From the NCBI RefSeq assembly GCF_028401415.2, contig NZ_CP171821.2, forward strand, positions 2,480,001 to 2,544,000: a stretch of 64,000 nt of DNA. The letters are read 5' to 3'. Position 1 is the stretch's first letter. Every line of letters starts with the position of its first letter. Of this stretch, positions 16,901-27,200 are shown in pieces. The notes below the pieces were generated by a model, which was not told where the DNA came from, did no database searches, and saw only the letters and a list, made by a program, of their open reading frames with translations. Source of the stretch: Glaciecola sp028401415 (GTDB lineage Bacteria > Pseudomonadota > Gammaproteobacteria > Enterobacterales > Alteromonadaceae). Both the position numbers and the translations under genes were made by a program.

Positions 16901-19900
16901 TTTGGAATAAAGGACTATGTTGCGTCGTGCGCTCCGGTTGTAAGGCTTCAACCACTTTTTCAAACGGTACCTGCTGGTGCGCATAAGCGTCTAGCAGCAT
17001 TTGACGGCTGGCACTAATGATATCGCTCAATTGCTGCTCAGCATCAATCTGATTTCGCAACACCAAGGTGTTGACAAAAAACCCTATCAATCCAGCGATT
17101 TCACTTTGCTCTCGATTCGCCGTGGGTGTGCCCATGACAATGTCGCTTTCACCACTATAACGAGATAAAAAGGCTGCAAATAACGCTTGTACGCCCATAA
17201 ATAAGCTTGCATTTTGAGCCTGACACAAGGTGCGCAATTTCTCTTGCGTGTTGTATGGAAGAGATTGCACATGTTGACCGCCATTAAAACTGGCTTGCGT
17301 CGTGCGAGGCTTGTCCAAAGGTAAATTGTGTACAACTGGCAGGTCTGCCAAATGCTCTGTCCAATAGGACAATTGCTGCTCTAATACCTCACCTTGTAGC
17401 CATGTCCTTTGCCATCGAGCATAGTCAGCATATTGCACAGGCAATTCTGGCAAGCTTGCTCTTTGATTGACCAGCATTGCATTGTAAGACGCGCTTAGCT
17501 CCTGTAAGAATATCCCCATGGACCAGCCATCTGATGCGATGTGGTGCATTGTCAATAACAGGACATACTCATCAGGCGCTGTGCATAACACTTTTGCTCG
17601 AAGCATCAGATCGTGACCTAAATCAAACGGTCGTTGCGCCTCGTCTTCGATCGCTTTGGACAGCGACTGCGGATTGCAGTCATGCCATTGCAGCTCTACG
17701 TCACAAACATCCCTTAGCTGTTGATATGCTTCACCGTTTTTATCAATGCGATAACAGGTGCGTAATATGGCATGTCTACTCACGATAGTGTTCAGGGCGC
17801 ACTGAAGTGCTTGTGCGTTTAGCTGTCCAGACAGGCGAAGCGCAAATGGCATGTTGTATTGACTGCCGCTCTCCATTTGATCCAATATCCATAAGCGCTG
17901 TTGGGCATAAGATAATGGCGCTTTCACTAAATCCTTTGATGGTGTAATTGCTGGGTAGCTGGTCTGTTGCGTTGACGTATCAATATGTCGAGCCAGCTCA
18001 CAAAGTTTTGGGCGTTCAAATATACTTTTTGCGTTTAAATTGACATTTAAATGCTTTTGCAAGTGAACAGTCAGTCTAGTAACCAAAAGCGAATGCCCAC
18101 CGAGCATAAAGAAGTTGTCATGCCGACTAACTCGCTCAATCCCCAACAGCTCTTTCCAGATGTCAGCCAACGCTTGTTCTGTCTGTCCCTGCGGTGCTTC
18201 ATAAGCCTGTGTCTCTTGAAGTTGAGGCGCAGGCAATGCGCTACGGTCTATCTTACCGTTGGCAGTTAAGGGGAACTGCGCGACATTGACCAAGTACTGC
18301 GGCAGCATGTAATCAGGAAGTTGCTGGCTCAAGCGCTGGCGAAGTACATCACTGTTAAGCCTTTCTTTTGCCCGATAATAGGCCACTAAATGCTTACCCG
18401 CAGGACTCTCTTGCGCTAGCACCAGTGCTTCTTTGACCCCCTCTTGCTTGAGCAATGCATTTTCTATATCGCCTAACTCGATCCTAAAGCCGCGCAGTTT
18501 GACTTGAAAATCATTGCGCCCCAGATAATAGAGCTGACCGTCCGCTTGCCAGCGCACTAAATCACCTGTGCGGTATAGTTTGCGGCTGCTGCCCGTTTGC
18601 GCTGGGTCGTAAAATGGATTGTCGATAAAGCGCTGTTCGGTCAAGTCTTCTCGGTTGAGATAGGCGCGAGCCACTCCGGCGCCACCAACATATAGCTCGC
18701 CTGTGACGCCAATCGGTGCTAGCTGCATCTGTTGATCAAGAACATAGACGCTTGTATTGCGTATCGGTCTTCCGATACTTACATTGTCGGTGACAGAAAC
18801 CACCTTTGTCGAGGTAGCCACGACAGTGCATTCCGTGGGCCCGTAATTATTGACAAGAGTGAAGGGTAATTGCGGGATATCTTTTGCTGAAAGTGCATCA
18901 CCGCCAACTAGTAAATATTGTAGTGTACTTTCGGCCAGCTCTTCGCTTTGCATGAATTGAACAGCAATTGGCGTGACTAAAAAGCAGTGCGTAACCGAAT
19001 GGCTATTTAGGAATCTAGGCAACGAATCAATATTAAATAATCGCTCGTCTGATATTTGCACCAAACTCCCGCCGCTTAGAAGGTAAGGCCAAATCTCCCA
19101 AACTGATGCATCAAATGCTGTGTTCGCAGTTTGGGTGCCCACAGATAATGCAGATAAATTGAATTCATTAATGTGCCAGTCGCACAAGGCCATTACATTG
19201 CCATGTTCCACCATAACGCCTTTTGGCTTTCCGGTTGAGCCGGAGGTGTAAATCACATAAGCCAATTGTTCTTGGTTACATGGCCTTGCTAGATTGTCGA
19301 TGGGTAAGTCACAGATACCGATTTGTATTGAAGGCTCATCTATCGCCAAGCGCTGATGCCGGGCTAGCCAACCGTCTGTTGCTATTGATTCTGAGGTGAT
19401 TACCGTGGCAAGTTGTGCATCCTCTTGGATCTGCTTTAAGCGCTCTTGTGGGTATGTAGGGTCAAGCGGGACATAGGCACCGCCGGCTTTCAATACCGCT
19501 AGTATCGCCACCAGCAGCTGTGGGGAGCGAGGTAGACAAATACCCACCAGTGTTTCTGTGCTTACTTGACGCTGCGCCTGTAAATAACGCGCCAACTGAT
19601 TAGCTTGTGCATTTAAGTCACAATAGCTTAGTTGAAAATGCTCACAGGTAACGGCAATTGCAGTGGGGTGCGCTAGCGCTTGACTTTCAAATTGTTCATG
19701 TAGACAAAGACTGGGCACAGGCGATTGTGTTGCATTCCAGCGCTCAAACTGAGCCTGCTCATCTTTACTCAACATCGGCGCACGTCCCACCGATAGCTCA
19801 GAGTGATGGATAAGTGCACTTGCAAATTGATTAAAGTGCGTAGCCATACGGGCAATAGTCTCGCCGTTAAATACATCGCTATTGTATTCCCAGGCCAACA

Positions 19901-21275
19901 CCAAGCCTTCTTCTGATTCCCCAGCGGTCAACGACAATTCATATTTAGCAGAACTCGTCTGACTGCCTATCGGCTCAACACTCAAACCATCCAAATCTAA
20001 AGCAGCATCTTCACCATGATGACTCCAAGACAGCATGATTTGGAATAAAGGACTATGTTGCGTCGTGCGCTCCGGTTGTAAGGCTTCAACCACTTTTTCA
20101 AACGGTACCTGCTGGTGCGCATAAGCGTCTAGCAGCATTTGACGGCTGGCACTAATGATATCGCTCAATTGCTGCTCAGCATCAATCTGATTTCGCAACA
20201 CCAAGGTGTTGACAAAAAACCCTATCAATCCAGCGATTTCACTTTGCTCTCGATTCGCCGTGGGTGTGCCCATGACAATGTCGCTTTCACCACTATAACG
20301 AGATAAAAAGGCTGCAAATAACGCTTGTACGCCCATAAATAAGCTTGCATTTTGAGCCTGACACAAGGTGCGCAATTTCTCTTGCGTGTTGTATGGAAGA
20401 GATTGCACATGTTGACCGCCATTAAAACTGGCTTGCGTCGTGCGAGGCTTGTCCAAAGGTAAATTGTGTACAACTGGCAGGTCTGCCAAATGCTCTGTCC
20501 AATAGGACAATTGCTGCTCTAATACCTCACCTTGTAGCCATGTCCTTTGCCATCGAGCATAGTCAGCATATTGCACAGGCAATTCTGGCAAGCTTGCTCT
20601 TTGATTGACCAGCATTGCATTGTAAGACGCGCTTAGCTCCTGTAAGAATATCCCCATGGACCAGCCATCTGATGCGATGTGGTGCATTGTCAATAACAGG
20701 ACATACTCATCAGGCGCTGTGCATAACACTTTTGCTCGAAGCATCAGATCGTGACCTAAATCAAACGGTCGTTGCGCCTCGTCTTCGATCGCTTTGGACA
20801 GCGACTGCGGATTGCAGTCATGCCATTGCAGCTCTACGTCACAAACATCCCTTAGCTGTTGATATGCTTCACCGTTTTTATCAATGCGATAACAGGTGCG
20901 TAATATGGCATGTCTACTCACGATAGTGTTCAGGGCGCACTGAAGTGCTTGTGCGTTTAGCTGTCCAGACAGGCGAAGCGCAAATGGCATGTTGTATTGA
21001 CTGCCGCTCTCCATTTGATCCAATATCCATAAGCGCTGTTGGGCATAAGATAATGGCGCCTCGTTCGAAGCGATATGAACTAGTTGATGAGCCGTTTTTT
21101 CGCCAGATGATGCACTTAAAAAGTCGAGTAACTCATCCTTGTTTTGACGAATCAACTGAGCTAGTTCTTTTGTAACGCAGTCTTTTCCAGCGCGTGTTTT
21201 TAGCTTTCCATCTTCTGCAAAGATGCTTATACCATTGCTGTTAAGTGTGGTAATTACCTGGCATATGTTTACCAT
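13965..21275 (-). CDS. NRPS4: docking-C-A(Leu)-PCP-C-A(Lys/Orn-like)-PCP-TE
   Basis: A 2436-residue terminal synthetase. Residues 1-55 are a TubC-type N-terminal docking domain. Module 1: C with HHIASDGWS (about 198), A from about 525 (YTSGSTGKPKG about 680), PCP with GGHSLL (about 1058). Module 2: C (HHIASDGWS about 1243), A from about 1570, PCP about 2110. A type I thioesterase fills the C-terminus (IHPIGGD, GWSLGG with Ser about 2247, His in THYG). Specificity residues read by alignment to PheA are DAWFLGNVVK, the leucine code, and DVESIGAISK, closest to lysine-type codes such as DAESIGSVCK, so a basic residue is likely but not certain. The two modules are near-identical outside the A-domain core. 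The ATG has a strong GGAGGA 7 nt upstream and overlaps the NRPS3 stop by 7 nt. The TE would release or cyclise the peptide. Confidence 0.93.
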   Translation of the reverse strand: MVNICQVITTLNSNGISIFAEDGKLKTRAGKDCVTKELAQLIRQNKDELLDFLSASSGEKTAHQLVHIASNEAPLSYAQQRLWILDQMESGSQYNMPFALRLSGQLNAQALQCALNTIVSRHAILRTCYRIDKNGEAYQQLRDVCDVELQWHDCNPQSLSKAIEDEAQRPFDLGHDLMLRAKVLCTAPDEYVLLLTMHHIASDGWSMGIFLQELSASYNAMLVNQRASLPELPVQYADYARWQRTWLQGEVLEQQLSYWTEHLADLPVVHNLPLDKPRTTQASFNGGQHVQSLPYNTQEKLRTLCQAQNASLFMGVQALFAAFLSRYSGESDIVMGTPTANREQSEIAGLIGFFVNTLVLRNQIDAEQQLSDIISASRQMLLDAYAHQQVPFEKVVEALQPERTTQHSPLFQIMLSWSHHGEDAALDLDGLSVEPIGSQTSSAKYELSLTAGESEEGLVLAWEYNSDVFNGETIARMATHFNQFASALIHHSELSVGRAPMLSKDEQAQFERWNATQSPVPSLCLHEQFESQALAHPTAIAVTCEHFQLSYCDLNAQANQLARYLQAQRQVSTETLVGICLPRSPQLLVAILAVLKAGGAYVPLDPTYPQERLKQIQEDAQLATVITSESIATDGWLARHQRLAIDEPSIQIGICDLPIDNLARPCNQEQLAYVIYTSGSTGKPKGVMVEHGNVMALCDWHINEFNLSALSVGTQTANTAFDASVWEIWPYLLSGGSLVQISDERLFNIDSLPRFLNSHSVTHCFLVTPIAVQFMQSEELAESTLQYLLVGGDALSAKDIPQLPFTLVNNYGPTECTVVATSTKVVSVTDNVSIGRPIRNTSVYVLDQQMQLAPIGVTGELYVGGAGVARAYLNREDLTEQRFIDNPFYDPAQTGSSRKLYRTGDLVRWQADGQLYYLGRNDFQVKLRGFRIELGDIENALLKQEGVKEALVLAQESPAGKHLVAYYRAKERLNSDVLRQRLSQQLPDYMLPQYLVNVAQFPLTANGKIDRSALPAPQLQETQAYEAPQGQTEQALADIWKELLGIERVSRHDNFFMLGGHSLLVTRLTVHLQKHLNVNLNAKSIFERPKLCELARHIDTSTQQTSYPAITPSKDLVKAPLSYAQQRLWILDQMESGSQYNMPFALRLSGQLNAQALQCALNTIVSRHAILRTCYRIDKNGEAYQQLRDVCDVELQWHDCNPQSLSKAIEDEAQRPFDLGHDLMLRAKVLCTAPDEYVLLLTMHHIASDGWSMGIFLQELSASYNAMLVNQRASLPELPVQYADYARWQRTWLQGEVLEQQLSYWTEHLADLPVVHNLPLDKPRTTQASFNGGQHVQSLPYNTQEKLRTLCQAQNASLFMGVQALFAAFLSRYSGESDIVMGTPTANREQSEIAGLIGFFVNTLVLRNQIDAEQQLSDIISASRQMLLDAYAHQQVPFEKVVEALQPERTTQHSPLFQIMLSWSHHGEDAALDLDGLSVEPIGSQTSSAKYELSLTAGESEEGLVLAWEYNSDVFNGETIARMATHFNQFASALIHHSELSVGRAPMLSKDEQAQFERWNATQSPVPSLCLHEQFESQALAHPTAIAVTCEHFQLSYCDLNAQANQLARYLQAQRQVSTETLVGICLPRSPQLLVAILAVLKAGGAYVPLDPTYPQERLKQIQEDAQLATVITSESIATDGWLARHQRLAIDEPSIQIGICDLPIDNLARPCNQEQLAYVIYTSGSTGKPKGVMVEHGNVVNYTQHMADYCQLSKDDRILQFTTPNFDVFVEEYTSALCNGASLVLRDTTCAQGSFDFRAFGAKHKLTMVSLPTAFFHELQSQGNKWVWPQLRVVIVGGEALNFHQGKDFCDQCPNVNLINAYGPSETTISATMFRVNENVGNAMPIGLPIANNSVYVLDEHMHLAPIGVTGELYVGGAGVARAYLNREDLTEQRFIDNPFYDPAQTGSSRKLYRTGDLVRWQADGQLYYLGRNDFQVKLRGFRIELGDIENALLKQEGVKEALVLAQESPAGKHLVAYYRAKERLNSDVLRQRLSQQLPDYMLPQYLVNVAQFPLTANGKIDRSALPAPQLQEIQAYEAPQGQTEQALADIWKELLGIERVSRHDNFFTLGGHSLLMIRLRAEIENKWYCTVSAQQLLSKPALRSQAELIASQKSQDLTVCHLLKSGKSSRKAFIIHPIGGDTLCYHRFVSNWTSEINLYGVCHPGLVERAVDYENMDLSQLANYYVDEILKIQSKGPYYLMGWSLGGVLCLEIARRLYIRGAKVDYLGLMDSHWHVRTNQSFDAAIEIPNFCSSVFSKEDWQRFDQEHQIESLCLATGLSTEQQRAIVWSGIRCLEQYSLTTDFYINHIQYFSAVEPIEIQETKTPCLKQLQLITNQREIVKLHSTHYGIVEAPFASLITDKMIKAIHTSNPQLSRKYENAIHENSLLKEQKND
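14925..17921. repeat. NRPS4 module repeat, downstream copy (module 2)
   Basis: This stretch of about 3.0 kb matches 18084-21059 almost base for base, except for 15561-16056. Upstream of that core the offset is 3138 bp; downstream of it, 3159 bp. It covers the C domain, both ends of the A domain and the PCP. Confidence 0.9.
18084..21059. repeat. NRPS4 module repeat, upstream copy (module 1)
   Basis: Partner of 14925-17921. The part that differs is 18720-19194, the A-domain core that gives the leucine code. The A8-to-PCP end of the unit (about 18084-18719) is also nearly the same as 21438-22079 and 27998-28639 in NRPS3 and NRPS2, making four copies of that sub-block in all. Confidence 0.9.
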
Positions 21276-24200
21276 GACAATTCCTCCACCTTATCTGCAT
21301 CTGATATCAAACTCTGATTATTTGCCAAGATAGAATAGTGCTCTACCAGTGTGCTCTGTGCTTTAAGGTCGCTCGCTGCAATTAAGGTAGAAAGTGGTAT
21401 TTCAATATCGAATGCTGAGCGAAATTTGTGATTTAAGCGAGTGACCAAAAGCGAATGCCCACCGAGCATAAAGAAGTTGTCATGCCGACTAACTCGCTCA
21501 ATCCCCAACAGCTCTTTCCAGATGTCAGCCAACGCTTGTTCTGTCTGTCCCTGCGGTGCTTCATAAGCCTGTGTCTCTTGAAGTTGAGGCGCAGGCAATG
21601 CGCTACGGTCTATCTTACCGTTGGCAGTTAAGGGGAACTGCGCGACATTGATCAAATACTGCGGCAGCATGTAATCAGGAAGTTGCTGGCTTAAGCGCTG
21701 GCGAAGCACATCACTGTTAAACCTTTCTTTTGCCCGATAATAGGCCACTAAATGCTTACCCGCAGGACTCTCTTGCGCTAGCACCAGTGCTTCTTTGACC
21801 CCCTCTTGCTTGAGCAATGCATTTTCTATATCGCCTAACTCGATCCTAAAGCCGCGCAGTTTGACTTGAAAATCATTGCGCCCCAGATAATAGAGCTGAC
21901 CGTCCGCTTGCCAGCGCACTAAATCGCCTGTGCGGTATAGTTTGCGGCTGCTGCCCGTTTGCGCTGGGTCGTAAAATGGATTGTCGATAAAGCGCTGCTC
22001 GGTCAAGTCTTCTCGGTTGAGATAGGCGCGAGCCACTCCGGCGCCACCAACATATAGCTCGCCTGTGACGCCAATCGGTAGCGCTTGAAGATGGGTGTTG
22101 AGCACATAGCACTGTCGATTGTCCAAAGGCTGTCCAATGGGGAGTGCTGTGGTATCACTTATCTCATCAGGGATACGATATAAGGTACTGAAGGTCGTGT
22201 TCTCAGTGGGCCCATATCCATTAAAACACTGCAGCTGTGGGTTGCGTTTTTGTACCGCTCGCACTGCCTGTGGATTGACAACATCCCCTCCTACCAAAAG
22301 TTGCTGGAGTGCGGGTAGAGGGTATTGCACAAGCTCGCTGAATACATCAAATAGGCCTGATGTCATCCAAAGTGTGCTAACACCAAAACACTTGATGCTA
22401 CTGGCTAACGCCTCTACATCTGCTGAATTGCCTTGATGCACGGCAATACATCCGCCATTTAACCATGCCGCCCAAATTTCAAAGGTGGCTGCATCAAAAC
22501 AGATGGGGGAATGCAGCAACGTCTTTGTCTGTGTGGTTAAATCAATGTGATGGACATCACATACCAAAGACGCAACATTGCGATGCTCTACCATGACCCC
22601 TTTAGGCATGCCAGTAGAGCCTGACGTGTACATTACGTATGCCAGTTGCTCGGGTTTGCAAGGCAATCGTAAATCGTCCATGCTTTGTTCAGCCAGTGCA
22701 GATTGCACCTGCTCACTGTCGATGACCACTTGTTCCGCACTGCTTAACCAGCTTTGACTATCCAACTCATGGCTGGTCACAATCGTATGTAAGTCCGCGT
22801 CCTTTTGCATCATGCTCAAACGCTCTGTGGGGTAGGTGGGATCCAGCGGCACATAGGCGCCGCCAGCTTTCAACACAGCCAGTATTGCCACGAGCAGTTG
22901 AAAAGAACGAGGGAGGCAAACACCCACCAATGTCTCAGCGCTTACTTGACGCTGCGCTTGTAAATAGCGAGCCAGCTGATTAGCTTGAGCATTCACCTGA
23001 GCATACGTGAGCGACGTTTGTCCATAAGTGACAGCAATGGCCTGTGGACGCGCACGCACTTGCCCTTCAAATAACTCATGCAAACACCACTGCACAAGCG
23101 GAGCACCCGTGTCATTCCATTGCCTCAAGGACGCTAAATCAGACTCCGATACCACATTATCGTGAGCGCTTTGGGTATGCTGAAGCATTTGGCTAAGCAC
23201 TTGACGATACAGCCGGCTATAACTTAGTCCTACCCCTGCTGGGTAATGCTCCTTAAGGGTTGTAACCGAGAAATAAATATCATCGCGGTCGGGATACGAT
23301 TGCACGTTGACGCTAAAGGGAAGGCTATTTTCAGCGATGCCCCCACGTTGATTATTCAGTTGTGTCCCAGCTTCACTGTCATCCTGCCACAGCACATTAA
23401 ACTGCGTATAGTTAAATGACACATCAAACAAGGCGTGGCCATCCAAATCTCGCTTTATCTGAGCTAAGGGATAAAAGCGACGTTGCATTATTTCCTTATA
23501 TGCAAGTTCAACAGCACACACTAATGACTTCCAGGACCCTTGTTCGGTATTAACAGCCAAGGGCAATATATTCACAAATAGGCCAAGAACTTTTTCGCTA
23601 TCCAACAATTCAGGACGCCCGTGAAATGAAACACCGGAAACAACGTTTGTTTGGTTACTTGCCAACGCCAATGTTTTAAGGTGAATGCTCAGCATTATTG
23701 TTTTGAGACTACATCCAAATTCTTTTGCCAAATCGCGCAGTGCTTTTGATTCGTCACCGCTAATAGCACTGGACACAGCTAAAGAAGATTGAGATTCGCT
23801 TACTGCTTCGTTTTCTCTCTCAGGACCGGCATCTGGCAATTTGACTCGCGACAACTCAATGTCTCTAAGTGCAGTCCACGCGTCTGCTTGCGATTTATCA
23901 TTAATCGCTTCTAATTCATGTTTTATAAAGTCGCGATATGTTAGGTTTAATTCAGTTTGAGCCTGCCATTCCTTCTTCAATATTTTTTCGTACGTAGTTA
24001 AAAATTCGGCGGTAAGACTGGCCTCACTCCACCCATCCAATATGGCATGGTGAAAACTCAATCCGAAGTAGAATTCGTCTTCACTCGATGTAAATGCTGC
24101 GAATCTAATTAACGACTTCGAATTTTTTTCAAAGCTTAGCGCTAACTCTTTTTCCTGCCATCTATCTAATGTATTTTTGAGATCGTCTTCGTTTTCATAT

Positions 24201-27200
24201 ATTTCAATCGTAGGGGAGAGCGCTTTATGCACGAGTTGCAATGGACATGCATAGGACTCAAGATCAATACCTGTTCTAAGCACGGCATGACGTTCTGTTA
24301 AAATATTAATGGTTTGAAAAAAAGCATCCCGAGCAAACGGCAATCCTATACGATAGTGAATAATATCGTGATAAATGCCTTTACCTTCTCCTAGGAAACT
24401 GTGGTAGAGCATACCCTGCTGTAGTTGACTGACGGGATAAGCATCTTCAATCTCATTAGGTAGCTGAGCGGCCAGCTCCTTATCAATCAGCTCGAAGGCT
24501 TGCGTTTGCTGATGATGAGTATCTGTGGTCTGCTCTTGACCAATAGCCTTTGCCAAGGCGGCAACCGTGTCGTGCTCAAACAAGTCTTCCAACGAGAAAT
24601 GGATATCGTCTGCGGCGGCTCGTGCGGCCAGTTGAATACTCAAGATAGAGTCGCCACCCAATTCAAAGAAGCTGTCGTGACGTGACACGCTGTCCACTTG
24701 CAAGACATCTTCCCAGATAGCAATCAGTCTCGCTTCCAGCTCAGACGCGGGCTGCGCTGCCGACTCGCCTTGGCTCTCTTTGTCCTGCGCAGCCAGCATA
24801 CGCATCACCTGCGCTTTATCGATTTTACCGTTGATAGTCAGCGGCATCTGCGATAACACGTGCACACGATGTGGCTGCATGTAGTCAGGCAGGCTATCGC
24901 GTAAATACCCTTGCACCTCAACAGCATCAACCTCACCACTGACCGCAGCCATCAAACGCTTATGACCGCCCTCTTCGTCCACCCACACCAATGCGTGCAC
25001 AAGCCCTTCATAGCTATCCAACGCATGGCTGATTTCGCCAAGCTCAATCCGATAACCGCGAATTTTTACCTGTGCATCCTGACGCCCTAAAAACTCCAGC
25101 GCTCCTGCCGCGTTGTACCTGACTCTATCCCCCGTTCGATACATCCGTGAACCAGCCGGTCCATAAGGGTTGGGCACAAAGGCCAAAGCCGTTTTTACAC
25201 TCTCACCCAGATAGCCATCCGCCAGACCTGCGCCCCCCACATACAACTCGCCCGGTACGCCCAAAGGCACGCGTTGAGCCGCGTCATTCAATACATAACA
25301 GCTGCTTTGGGCAAGCGGATACCCGATGGGAACATCCTGATGTGCATCATGTGTATTCATTGCATATAAACAGCTAAACGTGGTCGCTTCTGTGGGGCCA
25401 TAGCCATTGACCAACTTCCTTGACGCATCCGCGCCAAGATATTCACTGACATGACGACCTGATAGCGTATCTCCTCCGGCAATTAAGCAGCGTAGACCGG
25501 ATAAGGCGTCTGGCTGTTCGTCCATGACCACATGAAACAGCGAGGCGGTCAACCACAATACGCTCACACCATACTGCTCGATATCTTGTGCTAGCCGAGG
25601 CACACTCATGGCCCCGCCTTGTCCTATCGCCACCGTGGCACCGTTGAGCAATGCGCCCCATAACTCCAACGTCGACGCATCAAACACCAGCGGAGCCTGC
25701 AATAAAAGCGTGTCTTGTGCACTGAGCGATAAGGTCGGCTGACGACACAGACGCAGTACCGCACCATCGGGCACTTGCACCCCTTTGGGCGTGCCGGTAG
25801 AGCCTGACGTATACATCACGTATAAGCCACTGACCCCGCTACGCGAAACTGCTTCACACGGGGCACAGCGGCGCTTGTCAATATCCTGAAGCGCCAAGCT
25901 GCGCGCGCCTTTCATCCCTTCATGCTCACTTCCGTCTGTGAGCACTACACTCACTCCCGCAGTCGATAACATCGATGCAATCCGGGTGTCCGGGTAGCCT
26001 TTATCCAAGGGCACATAACGCGCTCCGCAGCGCACAATGGCCAAGATAGCCGTAATGGCATCCACCCCACGCTCTAGCAACACGCCAACCGCTTCGCCGC
26101 TGCTCACTCCTTCTGCTTGCAGCACACTGCTCCACTGTGCAACACGCTCTGCCAGAGCTTGGTAGCTCACTTGCCGCTCGCCTTCGCGCACCGCTATCCC
26201 ATCGGGTTGCGACTTCACCACCGCCTCAAACGCTTGCCACACATCACCGCTTTCGTGCGAGGCCTCTCCTTGCCAATGCTTCAATTGCTCAATATTTGTT
26301 TTATCGACACAATTAATTTCAGATATTGGTGAGTCAGGCTTGAGCATGAACGATTCAACAAGGTGCATTGTGTACTCAGCCATCTTCTGAATCGACGATT
26401 CAGCAAACAAGTCATTGTTGTATTCCCAGTTAAGCACCAATCCATCGTCGGTATCCAACATTCCAAGTGTTAAATCGTATTTTGAACCCTCTTGATCGGG
26501 TGACATGGCCTCAACTTCGAGATCGGTAAAATTCACCTCACTTTGATCATTGTTTTGCAATACCATCACAATTTGAAAGAGTGGGTTATGACTTAAACTT
26601 CTTACCGGTTTGAGTGTTTCTAAAAGTTTTGCAATGGGAACTTGTTGATGGGTATATGCCTCGTTGAGGACCTCTTTGCTTTGGTGTAAGAATTGTCTAA
26701 AGGTCTGACCTTCATCAATTGAGCTTCTAAGCACCAACATATTTACAAAAAAACCAATCAGGCCAGCGAGCTCAGGCTGATTGCGATTTGCTACCGAGGC
26801 TCCAACCACGATATCGTTTTCGCCACTGAATCTGGCTAGCATAATACTTATTATTGCATGCAAGCCCATAAACAGCGTCACCCCTTCCTGCTGGCATAAT
26901 TGCTTAAGCGCACGCATTTCTGTATTTTTTATAATAGACTTGTAAGTCAATCCATTGAATGTTTGTGTTTCTGGACGTTGATAATCTAGCGTTAAGCCGT
27001 GAATTGTTGGCAAATTATCTAATTGTGATTTCCAATACTCTATTGAACGAGTTCCTTCCTCACTATTGAACCAATTTTTCTGCCATATTGCATAGTCAGA
27101 GTATTGCAACGACAGTTCAGGAAGCACTTGCGGATTGCCTTCCACAATTCCATTGTAAATCTGCGTTAGCTCCTGAAGCAGAATGCCCATTGACCAACCG

